19,443 nucleotides of DNA from positions 1 through 19,443 of the forward strand of contig JANXTP010000300.1 in NCBI GenBank assembly GCA_025352345.1, given 5' to 3'. Of this stretch, positions 6,874-14,721 are shown piece after piece. A program made the translations under genes and the position numbers. The DNA is from Burkholderiales bacterium (lineage in GTDB: Bacteria > Pseudomonadota > Gammaproteobacteria > Burkholderiales > Burkholderiaceae_C). The notes under the pieces were generated by a model that saw only the letters and a program-made list of their open reading frames with translations, searched no databases and was not told the origin of the DNA. Position 1 is the first letter of the stretch. Each line of letters opens with the position of its first letter.

Positions 6874-7704
6874 TCAGCGCACGTTCTTCGCGCCGAGCAG
6901 GATGCCGTGCAGGTCGGCGGCAAAGCCACGCACCGCGTCCATCGTGACCTTGTTGCGGCGCACCAGCGCGTTGTAGCCCAGCACCGCCGGCACCGCCACG
7001 GCCAGACCGATCGCCGTCATGATCAGCGCCTCGCCCACGGGCCCTGCCACCTTGTCGATGCTGGCCTGACCGGCAATGCCGATCGCGGTCAGCGCGTGGT
7101 AGATGCCCCAGACGGTTCCGAACAGGCCGACGAACGGTGCGGTCGAGCCGACGGTGGCCAGGATTGCCAGACCACCCTGCAGGCGCGACTGCACCTCGTC
7201 GACGCTGCGCTGCACGCTCATCGTGATCCAGGTGTTGCGGTCGATGTGCTCGGTCAGCGAGCCCTCGTGGTGCTCGCGGGCGTTGATCCCACTCTCGGCG
7301 ATGTAGCGAAAGGCACTGCCGGCGGCCAGGGTGCCGACACCCGCTTCCAGCGTCGCCGCCTTGAAGAAGCTTTGCCGCACCGCGCGGGCTTCGGCGTGCA
7401 TCTTCAGGCTGGCGGCCAGCCGGGTGACCAGGATGTACCAACTCGCCATGCTCATCAGCACCAGGATCAGCAGCGTGCCCCGGGCCACGAAGTCGCCCTG
7501 CGCCCACAGGGCACCCAGGCCGTAGGGGTTGTCGACCACGGTCTGGGTGATGGCAGGCGCCACGGCCGCGACGACACCCGCTGGCTGTGCAGGGGCCTGT
7601 GCCTGCACGGCCAGCGAGGCCACACCGAGCAGCAGGCTGCAGACACATCCGCGCAACGTACGCACGAAGGAGGTGAAGAACTTGTCAGACCAGGGCATTT
7701 TCAT
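6874..7704 (-). CDS. exbB: ExbB proton channel protein with signal peptide (TonB system)
   Basis: This 276-residue protein energises TonB at the inner membrane. It has a signal peptide at residues 1-36 (positively charged start, hydrophobic core SLLLGVASLAVQAQA), an unusual but known feature of one ExbB subgroup. Three membrane helices follow at about 77-95, 176-200 and 224-246. ILATVGSTAPFVGLFGTVWG (181-200) and GEALIMTAIGLAVAVPAVLG (224-243) are the conserved channel helices. The start is uncertain between ATG at 7704 and ATG at 7698 (MKMPW or MPW); no clear ribosome binding site is seen and the frame is open upstream. It lies 74 bases after tonB and 26 bases before the first ExbD gene. Confidence 0.92.
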   Translation of the reverse strand: MKMPWSDKFFTSFVRTLRGCVCSLLLGVASLAVQAQAPAQPAGVVAAVAPAITQTVVDNPYGLGALWAQGDFVARGTLLILVLMSMASWYILVTRLAASLKMHAEARAVRQSFFKAATLEAGVGTLAAGSAFRYIAESGINAREHHEGSLTEHIDRNTWITMSVQRSVDEVQSRLQGGLAILATVGSTAPFVGLFGTVWGIYHALTAIGIAGQASIDKVAGPVGEALIMTAIGLAVAVPAVLGYNALVRRNKVTMDAVRGFAADLHGILLGAKNVR

Positions 7705-7778
7705 CAGCGGGCAAGGGCAGAAAAACCGGTACGGTGGGTGGTGAGGATTGGATGCAGCGCATGCGAATCGGCTGCCCA

Positions 7779-8456
7779 TCAGTGGATGTCGAAGAAGAAC
7801 TCCTGGCGGATCTGCACGCCATCGCCGGTGCACAGATAGCCCTCCTTCATCGCCGCCTCGACGGCGTTGATGAAGGCGCGCAGCGTGCGGCGGTCCGGCA
7901 CGCCCTTGAGGGTGTTGCGGTCGATGTCGACCTGCACCACCCTGCCCGCCTTCAGCGTGCCGATCACGAACAAGCTGCCCTTGATCTCGCTGGACACAGT
8001 CGGCGCCACCGGCGGCGGTGTGCGGCTGCAGGCGATGCCGGCGGCCAGCACCTGGGATCGGCCGGCCCCGGAGGCAGGCGCGGCCGACTCGATCGCCGCG
8101 GCCGGCGATGTCGGCGCCAGATCGATCGGCGCCGGCGCAGGCGGGGCTGCGGTGATGGTGGGCGCAGGCTGTGGTGGCGCCGTGACCACCACCTCGGGCG
8201 GCGGCACGATGACCGGCGGTGGCTGCAGGCGCTTGGGCGGGGCCACCACCGCAGCCGGTGGCGGCGACGGGGGTGGCGGTGGCGGCGCAATGACCTCCTC
8301 GATCAGCCGGGTCTCCACCGGCACGCGCACCACGTCGATGACCTTCCGGGCCAGGCCGTTGACCAGCGCGCAGATCACCAGCACATGCAGCAGGACGACG
8401 ATGCCGAGCCCCAGCCAATGGCGGCGCGGGTCGTCGGCTCCTTGTGAAAAATCCAT
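7779..8456 (-). CDS. tonB: TonB-like energy transducer
   Basis: This 225-residue protein links the ExbB-ExbD motor to the outer-membrane receptor encoded just upstream. It has a short cytoplasmic N-terminus, one membrane helix at about 14-34 with the conserved histidine (His24 in VVLLHVLVICALV), a long proline-rich spacer from about residue 57 to 115 that can reach across the periplasm, and a C-terminal domain of about 85 residues ending EGYLCTGDGVQIRQEFFFDI. The C-terminal domain lacks the common YP motif, and it has two cysteines (143 and 209) that could pair. The start chosen is ATG at 8456; a TTG at 8480 is in frame, 2 bases after the receptor stop, but has no ribosome binding site. Order receptor-tonB-exbB-exbD-exbD strongly supports the role. 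Confidence 0.85.
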   Translation of the reverse strand: MDFSQGADDPRRHWLGLGIVVLLHVLVICALVNGLARKVIDVVRVPVETRLIEEVIAPPPPPPSPPPAAVVAPPKRLQPPPVIVPPPEVVVTAPPQPAPTITAAPPAPAPIDLAPTSPAAAIESAAPASGAGRSQVLAAGIACSRTPPPVAPTVSSEIKGSLFVIGTLKAGRVVQVDIDRNTLKGVPDRRTLRAFINAVEAAMKEGYLCTGDGVQIRQEFFFDIH

Positions 8457-8482
8457 CGCTGCATTCAGGCTCAGGTTCAAGC

Positions 8483-11275
8483 TCAGAAACGGTAGTTCAG
8501 GTTCGCATACACGGTGCGGCCACGGGGATCGTAGTAGCGATCGTCATAGCCAACCTGAAAGCCCTGCTTCAGCCCGCCCACGGCCAGTGACAGCGGCGGG
8601 GCACGGTCGAACACATTGAGCAGCCCGATATTCAGATCGAGCTGCGGCATCACCCGCCAGCGCGTCTGCCAGTCCACCGTCACGTAGTCGGACACCCGGC
8701 GCGTCAGCGAGTTCACCGCATCGCCGATCGACCCATCGGGATTCACCAGGTTGACGTAGGCGCTGGCCGCGATGTCCGGGTCGCGGTAGCCCGATTTGTA
8801 GTTCAGCGCCAGCGTGTGCGCGGTGTTGCCGAGCTCGAAGGTGTTGACCCAGCGCGCCTGCCAGCGGAAGGTCACCGTGCCGTCGTCGCCGAAACGGCCG
8901 AGGCTGCTCGAATACGGGCCGCCGGCCACCACCTGGTACTGGTCGCGCAGCATGTAGGTGGCGTTCAGCTGCGAGGTCACATCGACCCACCGAGCAATGT
9001 TCGTGCGGCCGACCACATCGAAGTCGATGCCGGACTTGAAGGCCTTGCCCTGGTTCAGGTTCGGAGTGAAAAACGCGAGCTGATTGACGCCGGTGCTTGA
9101 GCTGACCGCGATGGTGAAGCTGCCCCGGTTGGCGTTCAGGTTGTCGACGATCGCTGACGGATCGATCTGCCCGATCGCGTTGTAGACGCCGACCATCCAG
9201 TAGTCGGCCCCGAACGAGACCGCCGGCACCGGCTCGATGCGCAAGCCCAGCGAGGCCTGCGTCGATCGCTCGGGCTTGAGCTTGTTGTTGCCCTGCGCGA
9301 TCACATCGGCCTGCTTGCCGTTAGGGCAGACCACGTTGGGGCCGAACGAGGCGGCGATGTCGTTGAGCGTGACGCCGTTTCTGTCGGGCGCCGTGCAATC
9401 GACAAAGATCGAGCTGACGCCGAAAAGCTGGCGCGAGGCCTTCACCTGCAGGATTGAAGGCGCCTTGTAGCCGCTGCCCACGGAACCACGGAACAGCACG
9501 CCCGGCGCCGGTTGCCAGCGCGCCGACAGCTTGGCGTTGGTGGTGTCGCCGAAGTCGGAATAGTGGTCGTGGCGCAAACCCAGCGTCAACTCCACATCCT
9601 TCGCCACCGGCGCCAGCAGTTCGGCGAACACGCCGATGACATTGCGCGCGCCGGACGATGGCACCTCGGCCGCGTTGTCTCCAAAGCGCACCTCGCCGCC
9701 CAGGCCCTGAGCCAGTGCGCTGGGCCGGGAGTTGTACCGTTCGCGGAAGAAACTGGCGCCGGTGCCCAGCTGCATCGGCCCGCCCGCCAATGCCCTGAGC
9801 TCGGTGGTGCCGCGCAGCTCGACGCCATCGAGTGTCGATTTGCCGCCGTTCCAATAGCCGGTGTAGCGCGCATTGGCCAGTGCCTGCTGCCCGGCTGCAG
9901 ACTGCTGCCCTGGCAAGGCGAACGGATCGACCACGCTGTTCAACGCGGCGAGCACGCGACTGTTCAGCGCATAGCCGTTGTCCAGGCTGCCACGCACGAT
10001 GCTTTGCGAGTGGGTGTAGGCCAGGTTCAGGTCCCAGCTGCCGATCTGGCCTTCGATGCCGAGCACGGCATGGACGGCCTCGGCGCGGTCGTCGGTGACG
10101 CGCCGACCCAGGTCGGTGACGCGGTAGTCGGCGAGCACGCCCAGGTCGCCCTGCGACGGGTCGGTGTTGTTGTAGCCACCGGCACCCACCGCCTGGCCGA
10201 AGTACGGTGAACTGGGCGCGATCGTGAATTCGGTGGAGTTGTACGACAGCGTGCCGCGCGAGCGGCTGCGCGAATAGACCAGGTCACCGAACAGCTTCGC
10301 GCCACCATCGAGCTGGCGATCGAACGAGGTGACCAGGCTCTGCCGCTCGCGATCGGGGTAGATCTCCTGGTCCGCAACGAAGTCGTAGGCGCAACCGGCA
10401 CCGAGCACGAAATGCTTGTCGGGGCAGCGGCCGGTGGCCGCCAGGTAAGGGCTGATTGGGGCGTACTGTGTGGCGGGGGAGTCCAGCACATTGGCCGGGA
10501 TGCTGAAGGTGGAGGCGGCCAAGAAGCGGTAGCGCTGCCCGCCCTCGGTGAAGAAGATCTCGCCGCTGCGGGCAAATTTGCGTGCCGTTGCGGCCAGCTG
10601 GGTGCGGCGATCGGCACTGGCCGACAGCATCACGTTGTAGCCATCGGTGTCGTAGTCACCGATGCCCTTGGTCACGCTGACGTTCGTCTCGCGCGCACCA
10701 CCACGCGGCAGCGACACGCCGGCGGTCGCGCTGCCCTGCGTGCTGCCGCGACGGGTGATGAAGTTGACGACGCCGCCGATCGCATCCGAGCCGTAGAGCG
10801 CGGACGCGCCATCGGTCAGGATCTCGATGCGCTCGATCGCCGAGATCGGGATGCTGTTCAGATCGATGGCGTTCTGGTCGCCGGTCAGGAACTGACCGCC
10901 GAACCGCGCTAGCCGACGCCCGTTGAGCAGCACCAGCGTGCGGCTCTCGCCGATGCCGTGGATCGATACACCAGCGAAGCCGTAGGTCTCCGAGCCGACC
11001 GTGCCCGATTCGACCGACGAACCCATCACCGCCGGCAGGTTCTTGACCAGGTCCACCGTCGAGGTGTAGCCGCTGCGCTCGATCGCATCGCGCTTGATGA
11101 CCTGCACCGGCAGCGCCGATTCGGCATCGATGCGGCGGATCGACGAGCCGGTGATCTCGACGCGCTCGAGCGTCTGTTGCGCCCCCACCGAGCTGCCGAC
11201 CAGGCCACAAGCCATCGCGATGACCCATGAGCAGGCGCTGCGGCGCTGGCGCTTGCTGTTGACGCTGTCGTTCAC
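8483..11275 (-). CDS. TonB-dependent outer-membrane receptor
   Basis: This large protein (930 residues) is an outer-membrane gated channel powered by TonB. It has a signal peptide ending near SSVGAQQ (cut after about residue 32), a TonB-box-like ERVEITG at 37-43, a plug domain to about residue 174 with VLLNGRRLAR and GASALYGSDAIGGVVNFITR, and a beta-barrel with YKAPSILQ and LKPERSTQASLGL. It ends in YANLNYRF, with the terminal Phe needed for outer-membrane insertion. Four cysteines occur in two close pairs (284/295 and 627/650), likely in surface loops. The substrate cannot be read from sequence; the peptide transporter upstream hints at a peptide or peptide-bearing ligand. I chose GTG at 11275 because a strong ribosome binding site precedes it; ATG at 11293 would add six residues. 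Confidence 0.93.
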   Translation of the reverse strand: MNDSVNSKRQRRSACSWVIAMACGLVGSSVGAQQTLERVEITGSSIRRIDAESALPVQVIKRDAIERSGYTSTVDLVKNLPAVMGSSVESGTVGSETYGFAGVSIHGIGESRTLVLLNGRRLARFGGQFLTGDQNAIDLNSIPISAIERIEILTDGASALYGSDAIGGVVNFITRRGSTQGSATAGVSLPRGGARETNVSVTKGIGDYDTDGYNVMLSASADRRTQLAATARKFARSGEIFFTEGGQRYRFLAASTFSIPANVLDSPATQYAPISPYLAATGRCPDKHFVLGAGCAYDFVADQEIYPDRERQSLVTSFDRQLDGGAKLFGDLVYSRSRSRGTLSYNSTEFTIAPSSPYFGQAVGAGGYNNTDPSQGDLGVLADYRVTDLGRRVTDDRAEAVHAVLGIEGQIGSWDLNLAYTHSQSIVRGSLDNGYALNSRVLAALNSVVDPFALPGQQSAAGQQALANARYTGYWNGGKSTLDGVELRGTTELRALAGGPMQLGTGASFFRERYNSRPSALAQGLGGEVRFGDNAAEVPSSGARNVIGVFAELLAPVAKDVELTLGLRHDHYSDFGDTTNAKLSARWQPAPGVLFRGSVGSGYKAPSILQVKASRQLFGVSSIFVDCTAPDRNGVTLNDIAASFGPNVVCPNGKQADVIAQGNNKLKPERSTQASLGLRIEPVPAVSFGADYWMVGVYNAIGQIDPSAIVDNLNANRGSFTIAVSSSTGVNQLAFFTPNLNQGKAFKSGIDFDVVGRTNIARWVDVTSQLNATYMLRDQYQVVAGGPYSSSLGRFGDDGTVTFRWQARWVNTFELGNTAHTLALNYKSGYRDPDIAASAYVNLVNPDGSIGDAVNSLTRRVSDYVTVDWQTRWRVMPQLDLNIGLLNVFDRAPPLSLAVGGLKQGFQVGYDDRYYDPRGRTVYANLNYRF

Positions 11276-11279
11276 CTCG

Positions 11280-11287
11280 CCTCCCCC
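11280..11287 (-). promoter_or_regulatory. Ribosome binding site that favours a GTG start for the receptor
   Basis: The minus strand reads GGGGGAGG here, 4 bases before a GTG at 11275-11273. It lies inside the first codons of the longer frame that starts at ATG 11293, and that ATG has no comparable site upstream. The shorter protein still has a complete signal peptide with a basic start. Confidence 0.5.
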
Positions 11288-11358
11288 GTTCATTTTTCTG
11301 GGCCCACATCACTGCCGTGTGTGGCCTCGTTGCCGTCACCGATCGGTCACGCCGGCGA

Positions 11359-13248
11359 TTAGAACCTGACCAATCGCGGCACAGCGGCCAGCAGGCGGCG
11401 GGTGTAGGCCTCGCGCGGATCGGCCAGCAGCGCGGCCGTCGGCCCCGTTTCCTCGATGCGCCCGCGGTGCATCACCGCCACGTGGTCGGCAATGTATTCG
11501 ACCACGCCCAGGTGATGGGTGATGAACAGGTAGGACAGTCCCAGCTCGCGCTGCAACTGCTTGAGCAGGTTCAGGATCTGCGCCTGCACCGAGACGTCCA
11601 GCGCCGAGGTCGGCTCGTCGCAGACGATCAGCCGGGGCTCGACGGCCAGCGCACGCGCGATCGCGATGCGCTGCCGCTGTCCGCCCGAGAATTCATGCGG
11701 ATAGCGCTGCAGCGCCTCGCGGCGCAGGCCGACGCGATCGACCAGCGATTCGAGCAGCGTGCGGCGCGCCTCGCCATCGAGTTCAGGACGCAGCGTCAGC
11801 AGGCCTTCTTCCAACAGCTCGAACACCCGCATCCGTGGGTTCAGCGACGCATAGGGGTCCTGAAAGATCATCTGCACCGAACGCCGCGCCCGCCGCAGCG
11901 CCTCGCCATGCAGACCGAACAGGTCCCGCCCGTCGAGCATCGCGCGGCCTTCGATCTGCGCCTGACCGCGCAGCAACTGCACGATGGCCTTGCCCAGTGT
12001 GGTCTTGCCGCAGCCCGACTCGCCGACCAGCGCGTAGGTCTCGCCGCGGCGTATCTGCAGCGACACATCGGCCACCGCCACCGCATGCGAGCTGATGCGC
12101 TGGAACACGCCGCTGCGAATCGGGAAGCGCACCGACAGGTGCTGCACGTCGAGGAGCAACTCATCGCCAGGCCGCACGACGGGCGTGGTCTGCGGGGCGG
12201 TTGCCGGGTTGGCCGATGCGGTGCGCCCGTTGACCGCGGGGATTGCTTCAGCCGCTTCGCCCCGTGTCGGCGACACATGCAACCAGCAGCGCACTTCACG
12301 TGGCGACAGCGCAGCGTCCAGCGCCGGCGCCACCGGTGGCAGCAACACCGGCGCCTCTCGGTGACAGCGATCGAAGACCCGGTCACAGCGCGGTGCAAAG
12401 CGACAGCCGACGAAGGCTTGTGACAGCGGCGGCACCGTGCCCGCGATCGCCGCGAGCGTCGTGCCGCGCTTCTGAGCCTCCGGCAGCGACTGCAGCAACA
12501 GCCGCGCATAGGGGTGCTTCGGCTCGCTGAAGAACTCGGCGGCGCTTGCCACCTCGACGATCTGCCCGGCGTACATCAGCGCGACCCGCTGCGCCATGCC
12601 CGACACCACCGCCAGGTCGTGCGTGATCAGCAGCAGGCCCATGCCCTGTTCCCTCTGCAACTGCTTGAGCAGTTCCAAGATCTGCGCCTGGATGGCGACA
12701 TCGAGGGCGGTGGTGGGTTCGTCGGCCACCAGGAACGCCGGTTCGGCCGCCAGTGCGATCGCGATCATCACCCGCTGCTTCTGGCCGCCGCTCATGCGGA
12801 ACGGGTAGTCGTCGATGCGCCGTTCGGGCTCGGGGATGCCGACGCGGCCCAGCCATTCGATCGCCTTCGCACGGGCTGCTGGACCTCGCAGCGCCGTGTG
12901 CGTCTCGATCGCCTCGACGATCTGATCGCCCACACGCATCACCGGGTTCAGGCTGGTCGCAGGCTCCTGGAAGATCATGCCGACGCGGCCACCACGCAGC
13001 CGGCGCATCGCCGATTCGGGCAGCGACAGCGTCTCCTGCCCTTCGATCTCGACGCGCCCATCGATGACGCGGCCGTTGTCGGGCAGTAGCCGCATCAGCG
13101 CCAGCGCTGTCATGCTCTTGCCACAACCCGACTCGCCGACCAGCGCGAAAGTCTCGCCGCGTTCGATGGACAGCGACAACCCATCGATCGCGCGCACCAG
13201 GCCAGCATCTGCATCGATCGCGACCTTGAGGTCGGTGATGGTCAGCAT
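11359..13248 (-). CDS. yejF: Peptide ABC transporter, fused double ATPase (YejF-like)
   Basis: This 629-residue cytoplasmic protein carries two ATPase domains in one chain and powers the importer formed by the two permeases upstream. Domain 1 has Walker A GESGCGKS at 38-45, Q-loop Gln94, signature SGGQ at 153-156, Walker B ending DE at 176-177 and His210. Domain 2 has Walker A at 409-416, SGGQ at 521-524, DE at 544-545 and His578. Both sites look intact. After domain 1 comes the oligopeptide-ATPase tail with Cys282, Cys288, Cys295 and Cys321; domain 2 has no such tail. This Cys pattern holds an iron-sulfur cluster in some OppD-type proteins. The fusion matches YejF of E. coli rather than separate DppD/DppF. 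It starts 6 bases after the permease 2 stop. Confidence 0.93.
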   Translation of the reverse strand: MLTITDLKVAIDADAGLVRAIDGLSLSIERGETFALVGESGCGKSMTALALMRLLPDNGRVIDGRVEIEGQETLSLPESAMRRLRGGRVGMIFQEPATSLNPVMRVGDQIVEAIETHTALRGPAARAKAIEWLGRVGIPEPERRIDDYPFRMSGGQKQRVMIAIALAAEPAFLVADEPTTALDVAIQAQILELLKQLQREQGMGLLLITHDLAVVSGMAQRVALMYAGQIVEVASAAEFFSEPKHPYARLLLQSLPEAQKRGTTLAAIAGTVPPLSQAFVGCRFAPRCDRVFDRCHREAPVLLPPVAPALDAALSPREVRCWLHVSPTRGEAAEAIPAVNGRTASANPATAPQTTPVVRPGDELLLDVQHLSVRFPIRSGVFQRISSHAVAVADVSLQIRRGETYALVGESGCGKTTLGKAIVQLLRGQAQIEGRAMLDGRDLFGLHGEALRRARRSVQMIFQDPYASLNPRMRVFELLEEGLLTLRPELDGEARRTLLESLVDRVGLRREALQRYPHEFSGGQRQRIAIARALAVEPRLIVCDEPTSALDVSVQAQILNLLKQLQRELGLSYLFITHHLGVVEYIADHVAVMHRGRIEETGPTAALLADPREAYTRRLLAAVPRLVRF

Positions 13249-13254
13249 CGCGAT

Positions 13255-14721
13255 TCAGCCCGCCTTGACCGGCGCCGGCGTGCGCCTGGCGCGGAACACG
13301 CGCGCGCGGGGATCGAACGCATCGCGCACGCCATCGGCGAAGAAGTTGGCCGCCAGCACCACCGTGACCATGAAGCCGAAGGCGGCGGCGAACGACCACC
13401 ACACCAGCGGGTCGCGGCTCATCTCGCTGCGCGCCAGGTTGATCATTCCGCCGAAGCTGTTCATCGACGGATCGACGCCCACACCCACGTAGGACAACAC
13501 GGCTTCGTAGAGGATCAGCCCCGAGAAATCGAGCACGGTGGTGATCAGCACCAGGTGCATCACGTTGGGCATCAGGTGGCGAACGATGATGCGCCACGGG
13601 CCGACGCCGAAGGCGGTCGCGGCCTGCACGTACTCGAGTTCACGCAGCTTCAGCGCCTCGGCACGCAGCAGCCGACACAGACCGGCCCAACCGGTGAGGC
13701 CGAGGATCGCGCACAGCAAGAACAACTTGAGGTCGGCGCGCTCGGCACCGGTCTCGAACAGCTCCGCGTGCTGGTCGAGGTAGACCTGCACCATCAGCAC
13801 ACAGGCGGCGATCAGCAGCACATTCGGCACCGACGACAGCACGGTGTAGAGGTACTGGATCGCCTCGTCGACCCAGCCCTTGAAGTAGCCGGCCATCAGA
13901 CCCAGGCCAACCGCCAGCGGCAGCGTCGCGACCGTCGCCAGCGTGCCGATGACGAACGCGGTGCGGATGCTTTTGAGCGCCTGGTAGAACACATCGTTGC
14001 CGGTGCGGTCGGTGCCGAGCAGGTGGTAGTCGTGCATCAGCAACACGGCCGGGCCGGCCAGCAGGCACAGGCCCGTGAGCGTCATCAGCGCCGCGCGCCA
14101 GCGGATGTCGCAGTCGTCGTGCCACACACGCACCGCGGCCTCGCGCCACGGCCAGCCGTGGCGTCGGGCGACACCGCGCACGGTCCAGGCACTCAGCAAC
14201 AACGCGACGACCGCGCCGATCGCCAGGCCACCCACCACGCGCACAGCGATGTCGCCCGACCATTGCGTCGCCGGGTCGTTCAGGTGCGCGCCGCCGTGCA
14301 GCAGGCGTGGCGGGAGCCGACGCACTTCGCCTTCCACTGTCAGCGATTCGAGCGTGAAGCTCTGATAGGCCAGCGGCCGCGAATAGGTCGCTTCGCGCGA
14401 ATCGACCAGGCGCACCAGCAGCGCATCGAGCAGCGATTGGGTGCGGGTGTCGTAGGCCACAGCGGGCGCAGCTCCCTCGACGCCCCCCGCGGCGGGCAGT
14501 GCGAGACGGAAATGCACGCTGTCGAGCAGCGTCAGCACCAGGCACAGCCCGAGCACGATCGCCGAGGCGAAGGCCGCCGCATCGCGGAACACCAGCGTCC
14601 AGCTCGCGCGCAGCGTCGGGCTGCGCCAGACAACCCGCGCGTAGACCAGCAAGGCAACCACCAGCGCCCACATCACCGCGTCGGTCCACAGCAGCACGAA
14701 CTTCGGCAGCATGAGATTCAT
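13255..14721 (-). CDS. yejE: Peptide ABC transporter permease 2 (YejE-like)
   Basis: This 488-residue inner-membrane protein is the second permease. The C-terminal 260 residues hold the usual OppC/YejE features: HLLGTDRTGNDVFYQALKS at 233-251, then about six membrane helices and the EAA loop that docks on the ATPase (LKLRELEYVQAATAFGVGPW, about 357-376). The N-terminal 230 residues are longer than in a plain OppC protein (about 300 residues in all): helices at about 13-31 and 49-67, a likely periplasmic stretch at 68-158, and helices at 159-179 and 209-229. The ATG at 14721 overlaps the stop of permease 1 by four bases (ATGA), so translation is coupled. The YejE symbol is by analogy with the order SBP-permease-permease-fused ATPase. 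Confidence 0.9.
   Translation of the reverse strand: MNLMLPKFVLLWTDAVMWALVVALLVYARVVWRSPTLRASWTLVFRDAAAFASAIVLGLCLVLTLLDSVHFRLALPAAGGVEGAAPAVAYDTRTQSLLDALLVRLVDSREATYSRPLAYQSFTLESLTVEGEVRRLPPRLLHGGAHLNDPATQWSGDIAVRVVGGLAIGAVVALLLSAWTVRGVARRHGWPWREAAVRVWHDDCDIRWRAALMTLTGLCLLAGPAVLLMHDYHLLGTDRTGNDVFYQALKSIRTAFVIGTLATVATLPLAVGLGLMAGYFKGWVDEAIQYLYTVLSSVPNVLLIAACVLMVQVYLDQHAELFETGAERADLKLFLLCAILGLTGWAGLCRLLRAEALKLRELEYVQAATAFGVGPWRIIVRHLMPNVMHLVLITTVLDFSGLILYEAVLSYVGVGVDPSMNSFGGMINLARSEMSRDPLVWWSFAAAFGFMVTVVLAANFFADGVRDAFDPRARVFRARRTPAPVKAG

Noticed and set aside
7705..7778. Possible terminator between tonB and exbB
   Set aside because: The 74-base gap has no stable stem followed by a T-run on the minus strand; the genes are probably co-transcribed.
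8200..8290. GGC/GGT-rich repeat-like stretch as a DNA repeat element
   Set aside because: It encodes the proline-rich spacer of TonB, which explains the low complexity.
11338..11347. Palindrome ACCGATCGGT in the gap before the receptor gene as an operator
   Set aside because: It is only 10 bases long and does not extend; such short palindromes are common in GC-rich DNA. It also does not resemble a Fur box.
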